64,000 nt of DNA from Aegilops tauschii subsp. strangulata (taxonomy: Eukaryota; Streptophyta; Magnoliopsida; Poales; Poaceae), in assembly GCF_002575655.3 (NCBI RefSeq), contig NC_053039.3:216275622-216339621 (forward strand), read 5' to 3'. The notes under the pieces are model-generated. The model saw only the letters and a program-made list of their open reading frames with translations, did not search any database and was not told the DNA's origin. The position numbers were made by a program, and so were the translations under genes. Positions 1 to 10,778 of the stretch are shown piece after piece; position 1 is the first letter of the stretch; every line of letters begins with the position of its first letter.

Positions 1-1031
1 CCGAGGAATGACCCTCGGAGGATTCCACTCGATGTAATCATCAAGGTGAACGTAAGAGGAACCACCCTGGAGGTTCACACTTGAGGTGTTGCACGACAGA
101 GCCGTGTCAGGAATGGTGAAGGAGGAACCACCCTCGTTGACCACGACTTAATAGTTACACTACAGAGTTATCATCAAGAGTGCGTTGTGAGGTATCACCC
201 TCGGCACTCGATAGTAACTTGTAGAGTCGTACAACTAAAGGGGGTGAGGTGCTGTGTCGGTCTCTGGTCATTGATCATGTAGATCGAGTCGTCGATGATG
301 AAGCAGGGGCAACAAGGACAAGATGGGGGTCACTGATGGATCACTATCCAACCTATACTAAGCAGTTTAGAATAAGCAGGTAGGTAACAATAGCAGATAC
401 AAAAGCAGGCTATGCATCAGAATAGGAGCAATCAATTACAGTAGCAAAATCTAATGCAAGCATGAGAGAATGGAATGGCGATATCGGGATGATCAAAGGG
501 GGGGCTTTCCTGAAAGCTTTGCTGAAAGGGAAGAAGGGTCGTTGTCGACGTAGTCGATCACAGGGGCATCAGCAGCGGTCTCGGGGTCTACCAGAGAGAA
601 GAGGGGGAAGAAACAGTAAATATAATGCAAACAGATGCAACACAGATGGATGACGGGGTAACACGCAGGGCTAGGGGTGTTCTAACGTGGTGCTCCACGA
701 TACCGACGAAGGGCGATAACATCCGGAAACTTTACCCGGAGTTAGGCATTTTGGACACACGATCTAGAGGAGAAAAGTTCGATTTTCGCTGTGCTTGGGG
801 CATGTGACAAATGAACGGAGAGCGTATTCCGATTCGTCTCATCGTTCTGAGCAACTTTCATGTATAAAACTTTTTCATCCGAGTTACGAATTAATTTCTA
901 TGATTTTCTAAAGTTTTAGCAATATTCTGAAATTTTTTCTAATTCGAAATAATTGATAAAATGCTAGGGGCACCCAGCACAGGGTACACAAAAGTGCACC
1001 CAGTGGCTGACAGGTGGGCCAGGGGGTCCCA

Positions 1032-1060
1032 GTTGACCAGTCAACATTTGACTGGTCAAC
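1032..1060. promoter_or_regulatory. Perfect 13-bp inverted repeat carrying four W-box cores (left LTR)
   Basis: The arms GTTGACCAGTCAA and TTGACTGGTCAAC are exact reverse complements around a 3-nt loop (CAT). TTGACC and TTGACT each occur once on either strand, giving four TTGAC[C/T] cores in 29 bp. WRKY factors are known to bind TTGAC[C/T]. That this is a binding site here is inference. The copy in the other LTR is identical. Confidence 0.6.
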
Positions 1061-1239
1061 ATGGGGTGGGGTCCCCCTGTCATTGACTGTTCTAACTAAC
1101 TACAAATTTAACTAACTAATATAGTTCATTGGGTTAATTAAGATTAATTAATTAAGTTAATTAAGCATTTAACTAATTAATTTATTATTATTTTATTAAT
1201 ATATATTTTTAAATCTCTTTTTCTTTTACAACAGGGGCG

Positions 1240-2540
1240 TGGGGCCCCGTTGTCAGTGGGCCAGGGGCTTAGCGGGTGACGGGCTAATGGGCGCGGGCGC
1301 GCGCGTTTACGGGCAGGGGCCTAGTCAAGGCGCTACTGGCCGGCCGGAGCCGTGAGGGCCGGCGCGGCGACCGGAGGCGGGCTAGGGCGAGGCAGGCCGG
1401 AGCAGGGCGGCGGCGGGCGCGGCCGTGGGTCGGAGGAGAGGGGGCAGCGCCCGCATGGTGAGGCAGCGGCCATGCAGGCAGTTGGGGGTGGCCAAGGCGC
1501 ATGCGAGGCCACCGGCAGGAGCTGCGGCGAGCCGGCGATGCCAAGCGCAGGGCGCGGGCGAGCAGAGGAGGTTGGGGCAGCGGCTGGATGGGCACGAGCC
1601 CGTGCAGGCGGTCGCCGAGGTAGCAGGCGGCGCGAGGAGCAGCTGGCCGCGGCCGCGGCGTCGGGTGGCCAAGGAGCAGGGCGGGCGAGGCCAACACACG
1701 CGCGGCAGGCGTAGGGCACACGCGTGGGAGGTCGGGCGCGTCGAAGGGGACGACGAGGGGGTAGCGGGCAGGAAAGCAGCAGCGATAGCAGTAGCGCGCG
1801 AGCAGCAGCAAGCAGCGCTGGCGAAGAGCGCGGCCGACGGCGGGGAAGCAGTAGCGGGTACGCAGCGGGAGGAAGAGGCAGTAGCGAGCGGGGCGTCGCG
1901 GCAGCGCGTCCAAGCAGCAGCAAAGGCCGCGGCACGGTCACGGCCGGGGGCGAGCACACACGGGACAGAGACGAGGCGCGGTGAGTATCGGCCTATGGCG
2001 GCTACGGGAACGGGAGGAATAGGGGAGAGCGGGGGATTCGAAGGGGAGTTCACGTTGAGGCACACGGTGGCCGACGAAAGCTTAGTAGCGCAGAAGCACG
2101 ACGCAGTCATCGGCGATCCACGGCGTGGCAGCTATGACGACCGATGGAGAAGGCGAAGGTGACGACGACGATGGCTCGCTCTGGCTCGATCCTCTGGTCG
2201 TAGATGAAGCAGCGGCACCTAGCGGAGCTGACGAACGAGATCCCAGGTGGCGGGAAGGTCGGAGAGCGCATGGGCGTCGGTGGTCATGGCGACGACGGCG
2301 TCATGCGCCCTCGGGCAGAAGGCGGCGATGGCGAACGGGGCCGAGGGGACGGATCTGAGGAGGGGGAGAGTATCTAGGGTTCGCCAGGGGGAGAGGCATC
2401 GGATTAAGTACGGGGGGTGGCGCCGTGGATGGCCGGCAGGTGGCCAGTGGCCATCACCGATGGCCTCCACGCTCACCCCTGTGAATAGGAAGGTGGGGGG
2501 AGGCGCTGGTGGGTCGGCCTAGTTGGCTAGGCGGGCCAAG
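1240..2540. other. GC-rich block inside the chromovirus LTR
   Basis: About 1.3 kb of strongly GC-rich, CpG-containing sequence between AT-rich flanks. It recurs in the right LTR as 8690-9011 plus 17604-18600, split by the Copia. Several overlapping open frames exist on both strands, but they are low-complexity (Arg, Ala, Pro, Gly) and are what high GC produces by chance. It could include the element's promoter or 5' untranslated region; no core promoter was identified. Confidence 0.6.
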
Positions 2541-3012
2541 TGGCCCAGGGGGAGGGGGGTTCCTTTTGTTTGTGTTTTCTTCTTTTTGTTCATTTTTGTT
2601 TACTATTTTATTTTACTATTAGCATATTTTAGTTTTATAAAATATTAGACCAACATCTAAATTAATGTTTTAGTTTAGCTCTCAGCCACGAAAAGTTCTA
2701 CTCCCAAATAAAAACTAGTTTGCTAATTTATAATTTAGGAAAGGCATTTAATTAATTATGATTATCACTGTTTAAATTATTTAAAGGCATTTAAACCTTA
2801 TATAAAAATATGGTTTCTTCACCAATAATATTTTTGAATTATTTGCCATAGTTCGCACATTTTAGTTTTGACATTTGAAAACTTCTAATTTTGACTTAAG
2901 TTTTAAATTTGAATTTCAACCATTTTGAATCTAACAAGATTAGCAACAGTACCAATGGTGACGTGGCCTCATTAGCAGAGGATTACTGTAGCTTAATTAT
3001 CCGGGCGTTACA

Positions 3013-3025
3013 AATCTCCTCCACT
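3013..3025 (-). other. Polypurine tract of the chromovirus
   Basis: On the minus strand GTGGAGGAGATT abuts the LTR start TGTAACG. A purine run next to the 3' LTR is the plus-strand DNA primer expected of LTR retrotransposons. It fits the element's minus orientation and the primer site at 6071-6083. Confidence 0.7.
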
Positions 3026-3249
3026 ACAAGAAATCTCGTCCGGAGATTTAGGAGGTAGAAGGAAATAAAAGCAGGGTATTCATCTCGAAGATGATCCTTG
3101 AGTTCCCAAGTGGCTTCATCTTCAGAAGGATTTGACCACTGAACTTTTTTAGAATTTTGGAAGCCCTCTGACGGTGCGATATTCAGTTTGACCGAGAACG
3201 CGGACCGTACAGATACTTCAGACTTCGGTGTAGCGTTTTCAACTCTCAC
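3013..3249 (-). pseudogene. Chromodomain / integrase C-terminal remnant
   Basis: The open frame 3249-2983 carries KKVQWSNPSEDEATWE then LKDHLRDEYPAF, the typical chromodomain end of Ty3/Gypsy chromovirus integrases, which in the family helps direct insertion into chromatin. The frame runs on into the LTR, so its apparent stop at 2983 is not the original one. Only the last part of pol survives. Its upstream neighbour is the protease remnant, so the missing piece is RT, RNase H and integrase core. The junction near 3250-3265 marks the deletion. No start codon is meaningful here. Confidence 0.75.
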
Positions 3250-3264
3250 AAAAGGAGAAGCACT

Positions 3265-3660
3265 TCACGCATTCAAGGAATAAATCCGTGCTTCGGCATT
3301 CCGAACAAGATGAACATGGTAGCTCACTATCTCACTTGACGGGTGTAGTACATGGACAGTTTTAGTGGCGCAAATGATAGAAGTTGTATGTGTTTTCAAC
3401 CATTCCATTCCCAGGATGAGGTCGATATTGAACGACTTCAAAACAATGGGGGAAACATGGAATTCCAGCCCTTCAATTTCAACAGGGACATTGAGGCTAA
3501 CCATGGTGGTTCGACATTGGCCCGCAGGGGTGTGTACCACTAGCGGATTGTTCAATTATTCGAACTTAAGGCCATTCATGGATGCAAAATCTTCTGATAT
3601 GAGTGAATGAGATGCTCCTGAATCGAATAAAACAGAAGCTGGTTTTGAGTTAACAAGAAG
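3265..3660 (-). pseudogene. Retropepsin-like aspartic protease remnant
   Basis: Minus-strand translation gives FDSGASHSLISEDF around 3600-3645, the aspartic protease active-site signature (D-S-G-A). A stop lies near 3556, and beyond it comes an open frame (3555-3265) with the distal protease motif DLILGMEWL. In the family this enzyme cuts the gag-pol polyprotein inside the virus-like particle. It follows the zinc-knuckle segment directly, as expected. The frame ends just where RT should begin, at the deletion junction. Confidence 0.75.
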
Positions 3661-3681
3661 AGTACCTAACACAGTAGCAGG

Positions 3682-4745
3682 CTAGTCTTGAGCTTCATTC
3701 AGATCAATGTGGTTGGCCTGACCACGACCATAAGGCCTGGCATTGTTGTTGCGGGGCTGATTGTTACCACGGCCAGTTGGAGGAAGTGCAAGCTGGTACT
3801 GATTCAGAGAGCAGTCCCTGGCACGGTGACCTGGTTGACCACACCTGAAGCATAGCCCATCATTGGGACGGGGAGCAGGAGCTCGGGGTGGTGCGGCTTG
3901 AAGTCTCGGTTGTCCAGGTGGTGGAGGAGGCAGGCGAGATGCAGCACGGGATGCCTTGGTGCAGGGGCAGCTGGTGGATACATGCTGTGAGGGATCCATA
4001 TCTTACGCTTCTGCGATGACGGGCCCGAAGATGAACCCACATCACGGTTGCGTCTGAGGGATCCGAGGTGTTCCTACAGACCAGTTTCGACATGAATGGC
4101 CTTGTTCACCAAGGTGGCGAAATCAGCAAAGTCATGCACGAGGAGCGCCAGTTTGATATCAGCTTGAAGCCCGTCACGAAACTTTTCCTGTTTATGTGCA
4201 TCAGTGGAAATGTCATCTTCAGCATAGCGGGACAAGTCAAGGAACTCCCGCTGATAAGCATCCACAGTCTTGTTTCCTTGGGCGAGGTTGCAGAACTCGC
4301 GCATCTTCATGTCCATAATTCCCTGAGGAATGAAGCAGACACGAAAAGCAGCATGGAAATCCGGCCAAGTGATGACCGTTCCAGCAGGTAGTGAACGTCT
4401 GTGGCTATCCCACCATTGAGCAGCGGGACCCTTCAGATAATATGCCGCAAAGGTGACATAGCTGGCAGGGGCTACACCAGCAGACTCTAGCTCGAAAGTG
4501 ATGTCACGGAGCCAGTCATCAGCATCAAGTGGCTGAGTTGAGCTGCGGTAGATGCTTGGGTTGAGATGTGCAAAGTCATTCAGTGTCACAGTGGCTGGCT
4601 GTTGGGTCAGGTTGGGGTGAGGAAACTGAGCTATCACTCTTTCCATGAACTGGTGGTTCAGCTCAGACTGTTGGATCATACCAGCCATGTACTCAGGCGG
4701 TGGTGGGGCGTTGCCACCACGACCACGACCAGCGGGTCAAACCAT
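3682..4745 (-). pseudogene. gag with CCHC zinc knuckle, frameshifted
   Basis: The main gag body is an open frame 4688-4074 with the retrotransposon gag core (YLKGPAAQWWDSHRR, AYQREFLDLSRYAEDD). An ATG at 4745-4743 continues in frame into it, but codon 3 is a stop (TGA, 4739-4737). Past 4074 the reading shifts frame, and the nucleocapsid motif CFRCGQPGHRARDC appears in the frame 3999-3682. Gag forms the particle shell and the knuckle binds RNA in the family. With one early stop and at least one frameshift it cannot make full-length gag. Confidence 0.8.
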
Positions 4746-5001
4746 CCTGCTAACATGTAATAGGGGTAGTTCAGCATGAAGAAATTTGCAAAGACAAGGA
4801 ATCATTCACGATGAAACATGTATACTGAAAGAAGTTCGATGGATACAACATAGTAGCCAAACACGACATACAGATCCATATATAAGTTCGGTTACAAGCC
4901 ATAAGTTCGAGTTCAGAAAAGGAAAGGTAGTCTAGACCAACTAGGCGGCGCGCAGGCATGCGATGGAGGGATACAACAACGCGACATAGCGATATGCTAC
5001 A

Positions 5002-5721
5002 TCAACATCGGGGAAAACCTCTAAAGTCAGGCAGCTGTTGGTGAAGGAAAGCATGGCGATGCTCGAGGGAAGGAGGTTGCATGCCGTGGCGGCTCTGGCG
5101 TACCAGCTGATCTCCAGGCAGAAGAAGAGGTCCACGAGCAGGGGTATCATCCCCAACCTCAGGCCACACAAGACCTGCTGGCATCTCCGTCCTGCGCGGG
5201 TAAGTAATGAACGAAGGAAGAATCATTCCGGTGCCTACTGGGCGCATCTGTTCTAGAGTGTCGTAGTGGCGTGCACGCCTCGCATACAGCTCAACAGTCA
5301 AAGCCCAAACAGTGCGATCCAGAACCTCAATGTATTGAACCATAGACCCAGGGTCATAACGACGGCTCACGTAGGGGGTACACACAGCAGTGTAGTGCCT
5401 AGTATCATCCCCAGCTAGTGGGTACGGGAAGTATCTGAACCCAATCTCCTCCAAGTGTGGATGCTCTCTACGGAGGCTGGTGATAGCAACATAGACAACC
5501 TCCTATACTGCCATCTCGACAGTCACTCCAATACCCTCAAAGGTATGCAACTTGTGGGTGGAGTTGTTCTGCCGATCATAGATATCAACCTTAGCATGAT
5601 AGATCTCCTGGTTGAACTCGCGGTAGATCTCGTACACAGTGTACTGAGGATACTAGCGATATCCCAGCAGGGTCAAGAGGTCGACCAGAATGACCGGGAA
5701 CCCAGGCGTGCCGACCGCCAT
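5002..5721 (-). pseudogene. Uncharacterised leader ORF upstream of gag
   Basis: From the ATG at 5721 one frame runs 239 codons to 5002 with only two in-frame stops (TAG at 5655-5653 and 5505-5503) and no frameshift. The longest uninterrupted part is 5454-5002. The protein looks like real coding sequence: mixed composition, no low-complexity runs, segments such as GFRYFPYPLAGDDTRHYT and VQYIEVLDRTVWALTVEL. I recognise no domain. It lies between primer site and gag in the sense orientation, where accessory ORFs occur in some plant retrotransposons. Function unknown; I recall similar hypothetical proteins in Triticeae annotation, unverified. Confidence 0.55.
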
Positions 5722-6070
5722 GGTCTGGCGAATGATCTGCGTTGCGAGACGCATCTGAAATAAGGAAGTTCAAGGATGTTAGATGACGATGTGAGTATTA
5801 CTCAAAATACAATTCAAAGGAATAGTTGTAGATAATCCAGCTCTCCGGGTGAATGTGATTACGAGATCCTAATGTTGGAGTTAGTAAAATCATTTAACCC
5901 GAGTAGAAGAGAGATCAGAATCCAAGAGTATAGACGAGGAGTAAAAGATCCTAATACCACCAAATGGCTACGTGGGCCCGTAAGCCAACAGCCATGTTAG
6001 TAAAACAGTTTTTCAAAGACTAGACTCAACTTCGGCCAAGGAGTTGGAAAGGGGATTCCTACAGGCAGTC

Positions 6071-6083
6071 GGCTCTGATACCA
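6071..6083 (-). other. Primer-binding site, initiator Met-tRNA type
   Basis: The minus strand reads TTGGTATCAGAGCC just inside the LTR end at 6087, matching the TGGTATCAGAGC complement of plant initiator tRNA-Met 3' ends. It marks this side as the 5' end of the element. Between gag's broken start (4745), the leader ORF and this site, the remaining sequence (4746-5001, 5722-6070) holds nothing further that I recognise. Confidence 0.85.
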
Positions 6084-8498
6084 ACTTGTGACGCCCCCAA
6101 TTCAGTCATACACTAATCATACATGCAAACATGTACGACCAAGATCAGGGACTCACGGGAAGATATCACAACACAACTCTAAACACAAATTGAAAAGATA
6201 CAAGCCTCATATTACAAGCCAGGGGCCCCGAGGGCTCGAATACATAGCTCGATACATAAGCGAGTCAGAGGAAGCAACAATATCTGAGTACAGACATAAG
6301 TTAAACAAGTTTTGCCTTAAGAAGACTAGCACAAACATCAATGATCGAAGAGGCAAGGCCTCCTGCCTGGGACCTCCTAACTACTCCTCGTCGTCGGTGG
6401 GCTCCACGTAGTAGTAGGCACCCTCGGGGTAGTAGTAGTAGTCGTCGGGGTGGCACCTGGCTCCTAGTATCCACCATCTGGTTGCAACAACCAGAAAGAA
6501 GAAAGAAGGGGGGAAAGAGGGATCAAAGCAAACGTGAGTACTCATCCAAAGTACTCGCAAGCATCAGATCTAAACTAAGTATGCAATGGTATCAAATGGA
6601 AGGGTTGTGTTTGTGGACCGAACTGCAGAAAGTCAAAATAGGGGGGAAGGCCTGGCCTATCAAAGACTAGCATCTTCAAGCAGCTCCAAGCATCTTGCAG
6701 CATGTAGAAGAGTAAAGAATAGCAGTTTATATTTAACAAGCATGTTGTAGTATTAATGCCCAGGGATCCTTCCTCGACTCCCTACGAGAAAGCAATCCCG
6801 AAGCCACATATCCATCACAAGTATCAAGTATCCATTTCTAGTTATATAAGATCAGGATACAAGTTTGAACGTCCGTTACCGTGGTCACAACTATTAATAG
6901 ATAATCTTCCCTGCAGGGGTGCACCACGTTTTCCAACACGCTTGATTACTTTGGCTGGACACACTTTCCTGGGTCATGCCCGGCCTCAGAAGATCAACAC
7001 GTCATAGCCCTACCTAGGCTCAGCAGAGAGGTCCCCGCCGATCTACATCCTTAGCACTCCGTGATCTGGGCCCATCGCCCATTGCACTCCGGGTCGTTGC
7101 AAGCAGGGCGGACCAGGCTCCACCACTACAGGATGGTGCCGGCCTAGCCGTACCGCAATGCTGAACTTGATGTCTGACAAAGCTTCGGCTGATACTGCGA
7201 TGTCGAGACCCATAACTATTCTCGTGTGGTGGTTAGTGTGTAAAGGCCAGAGGCCAACTCATAACAAATACCCAAACCTGTTAGTGCATTATCAAAAGAA
7301 GTGACGGCTGTCGGGATAAGTCCGGAGCTATCACCCCCTCCTAGGTGATACCGCTAAACAGCTAGCCGCCACCGTAACTCCTCGGGTGCTCTCTGGGCCC
7401 GCCCGACTTTCACCAATGTCTCAAGTAAAGTCAAGCTAACCGTGTGTCCAAACATCAAGGGGAAAACCCGAGGAATCACCCTCAGAGGATTCCACTCGAT
7501 GTAATCATCAAGGTGAACATAAGAGGAACCACCGTCGAGGTTCACACTTGAGGTGTTGCACGACAGAGCTGTATCGGGAATGGTGAAGGAGGAACCAGCC
7601 CCGTTGACCACGACTGAATAGCTACACTACAGAGTTATCATCAAGAGTGCATTGTGAGGTATCTCCCTCGGCACTCGATAGTAACTTGTAGAGTCGTACA
7701 ACTAAAGGGGGTGAGGTGTTGTGTTGGTCTCTGGTCATCGATCATGTTGATCGAGTCGTGATGATGAAGCAGGGGCAACAAGGACAAGATGGGGGTCACT
7801 GATGGATCATTATCCAATCTATACTAAGCACTTTAAAATAAGCAGGTAGGTAACAATAGCAGATACAAAAGCAGGCTATGCATCAGAATAGCAGCAATCA
7901 ATCACAGTAGCAAAATCTAATGCAAGTATGAGAGAATGGAATGGGCGATATCAGGATGATCAAGGGGGGGCTTGCCTGGAAGCTCCACTGAACGGGAAGA
8001 AGGGTCGTCGTCGACGTAGTCGATCACAGGGGCATCAGCAGCGGTCTCGGGGTCTACCGATGAGAAGAGAGGGAAGAAATAGTAAATATAATGCAAACAG
8101 ATGCAACACAGATGCATGAAGGGGTAACACGCAGGGCTAGGGGTGTTCTAACGCGGTGCTACACGATACCAACGAAGGGTGATAACATCCGGAAACTTTA
8201 CCCGGAGTTAGGCATTTTTGGACAGACGAAGCGGAGGGGAAAAGTTCGATGTTCGCTATGCTAGGGGCATGTGACGAATGAACGGAGAGCGTATTCCGAT
8301 TCGTCACATAGTTCTGAGCAACTTTCATGTATAAAACTTTTTCATCCGAGTTACGGATTAATTTCTACGATTTTCTAAATTTTAGCAATATTCTGCAATT
8401 ATTTTTAATTCAAAAAGAATTGATAAAATGCTAGGGGCACCCAGCACGGGGTACACAAAAGTGCACCCAGTGGCTGACAGGTGGGCTAGGGGGTCCCA

Positions 8499-8527
8499 GT
8501 TGACCAGTCAACATTTGACTGGTCAAC
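8499..8527. promoter_or_regulatory. Perfect 13-bp inverted repeat carrying four W-box cores (right LTR)
   Basis: Same 29 bases as at 1032-1060, without a single change, although flanking bases differ (for example GGGCTAGG against GGGCCAGG just upstream). See the finding on this hairpin. Confidence 0.6.
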
Positions 8528-9011
8528 AGGGGGTGGGGTCCCCCTGTCATTGATTGTTCTAACGAACTACAGATTTAACTAACTAATATAGTTCATTGGG
8601 TTAATTAAGTTAATTAAGCGTTTAACTAATTAATTGATTTTTTATTAATATATATTTTTAAAATCTTTTTTCTTTTACAACAGGGGCGTGGGGCCCCGCT
8701 GTCAGTGGGCCAGGGGCTTAGCCGACGACGTGGTAATGGGCGCGGGCGCGCGTGTTAACGGGCAGGGGCCCGGTCAAGGCGCGGACGGCCGGCCGGAGCC
8801 GCGAGGGCCGGAGCGGCGGCCGGAGGCGGGCTAGGGCGAGGCAGGCCGGAGCGGGGCGTCGCTAGGCGGCGGCAGGCACGGCTGTGGGGCGGAGGACAGG
8901 GGGCGGCGCCGTCGTGGGGAGGCAGCGGCCGTGCGGGCAGTTGAGGCCGGCCAAGGGGCATATGAGGCCACCGGCAGGAGCTGCGGCGAGCCGGCGATCC
9001 CAAGCGCAGGG

Positions 9012-10745
9012 TGTTGGGCAACGTAGTAATTTCAAAAAAATTCCTACGCACACGCAAGATCATGGTGATGCATAGCAACGAGAGGGGAGAGTGTTGTCCA
9101 CGTACCCTCGTAGACCGATAGCGGAAGCGTTAACACAACGCGGTTGATGTAGTCGTACGTCTTCACGATCCGACCGATCAAGTACCGAACGCACGGCACC
9201 TCCGAGTTCAGCACACATTCAGCTCGATGACGTCCCTCGAACTCCGATCCAGCCGAGTGTTGAGGGAGAGTTTCGTCAGCACGACGGTGTGGTGACGATG
9301 ATGATGTTCTACCGACGCAGGGCTTCGCCTAAGCACCGCTACGATATTATCGAGGTGTAATATGGTGGAGGGGGGCACCGCACACGGCTAAGAGATCAAC
9401 GATCAATTGTTGTGTCCATTGGGTGCCCCCTGCCCCCGTATATAAAGGAGCAAGGGGGAGGCCGGCCGGCCCTTGTTGGCGCGCCAGGAGGAGGAGTCCT
9501 CCTCCTAGTAGGAGTAGGACTCCCCTCTTTCCTACTCCTACTAGGAGGGGTAAAGGAAGGGGGAGAGGAAGAAGGAAAGGGGGGCGCCGCTCCCCTCTCC
9601 TAGTCCAATTCGGACCAGAGGGGGAGGGGGCGCGTGGCCAACCCTGGCACCCCCTCTCTCTCTCCACTAAGGCCCATAAGGCCCATTACTTCTCCCGGGG
9701 GGGTTCCGGTAACCCTCCGGCACTCCGGTTTTCTACGAAATCACCCGGAACACTTCCGGTGTCCGAATATAGTCGTCCAATATATCAATCTTTATGTCTC
9801 GACCATTTCGAGACTCCTCGTCATGTCCGTGATCACATTCGGGACTCCGAACAACCTTCGGTACATCAAAACACATAAACTCATAATATAACTGTCATCG
9901 TAACGTTAACCGTGCGGACCCTACGGGTTCGAGAACTATGTAGACATGACCGAGACACCTCTCCGGTCAGTAACCAATAGCGGAACCTGGATGCTCATAT
10001 TGGCTCCCACATATTCTACGAAGATCTTTATCGGTCAGACCGCATAACAACATACGTTGTTCCCTTTGTCATCGGTATGTTACTTGCCCGAGATTCGATC
10101 GTCGGTATCTCAATACCTAGTTCAATCTCGTTACCGGCAAGTCTCTTTACTCGTTCCGTAATACATCATCCCGCAACTAACTCATTAGTTACAATGCTTG
10201 CAAGGCTTATAGTGATGTGGATTACTGAGTGGGCCCAGAGATACCTCTCCGACAATCAGAGTGACAAATCCTAATCTCGAAATACGCCAACCCAACAAGT
10301 ACCTTTGGAAGCACCTGTAGAGCACCTTTATAATCACCCAGTTACGTTGTGACGTTTGGTAGCACACAAAGTGTTCCTCCGGTAAACGGGAATTGCATAA
10401 TCTCATAGTCATAGGAACATGTATAAGTCATGAAGAAAGCAATAGCAACATACTGAACGATCGAGTGATAAGCTAACGGAATGGGTCAAGTCAATCACAT
10501 CATTCTCCTAATGATGTGATCCCGTTAATCAAATGACAACTCATGTCTATGGCTAGGAAACATAACCATCTTTGATCAACGAGCTAGTCAAGTAGAGGCA
10601 TACTCGTGACACTCTGTTTGTCTATGTATTCACACAAGTATTATGTTTCCAGTTAATACAATTCTAGCATGAATAATAAACATTTATCATGATATAAGGA
10701 AATAAATAATAACTTTATTATTGCCTCTAGGGCATATTTCCTTCA
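9012..10745 (-). repeat. 3' LTR of Copia 1 (1734 bp)
   Basis: Begins TGTTGGGCAACG at 9012 and ends ATTTCCTTCA at 10745, so in element orientation it runs TGAAGGAAAT...CCCAACA. It keeps an 18-bp-arm inverted repeat (9502-9519 with 9530-9547) that the other LTR lost. A TATA-like element on the minus strand lies at 9438-9447. Confidence 0.93.
9502..9547. repeat. Hairpin (18-bp arms, 10-nt loop) in Copia 1 3' LTR
   Basis: CTCCTAGTAGGAGTAGGA at 9502-9519 is the exact reverse complement of 9530-9547. It lies on the larger-coordinate side of the minus-strand TATA-like site (9438-9447), which is upstream in element orientation. The whole structure is missing from the 5' LTR. Confidence 0.8.
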
Positions 10746-10760
10746 GTCTCCCACTTGCAC
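10746..10760 (-). other. Polypurine tract of Copia 1
   Basis: Minus strand GTGCAAGTGGGAGAC directly abuts the 3' LTR, the usual Copia arrangement. Confidence 0.75.
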
Positions 10761-10778
10761 TAGAGTCAATAATCTAGA

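Larger units (their letters stand above)
1..3012 (-). repeat. 3' LTR of the chromovirus (partial, cut by window edge)
   Basis: Position 1 corresponds to about 7469 in the right LTR, so roughly 1.4 kb lies outside the window and the full LTR is about 4.4 kb. Both copies share the same order: moderately GC-rich start, AT-rich TTAATTAA stretch (1130-1210), very GC-rich block (about 1240-2540), AT-rich end. The terminus at 3011-3012 is CA on the plus strand. Differences from the right copy are scattered and look like a few percent by eye. No convincing coding sequence is present. Confidence 0.92.

Noticed and set aside
1284..2162. Several long overlapping open frames on both strands (up to 245 aa)
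   Set aside because: They lie in a GC-rich LTR block, overlap each other, are Arg/Ala/Pro/Gly-rich and recur as LTR repeats at 17545-18405; no domain or codon signal.
3018..3035. CACTACAAGAAAT as a possible CACTA terminus
   Set aside because: It is the minus-strand region before the chromovirus purine tract, immediately inside the LTR; the match is coincidental.
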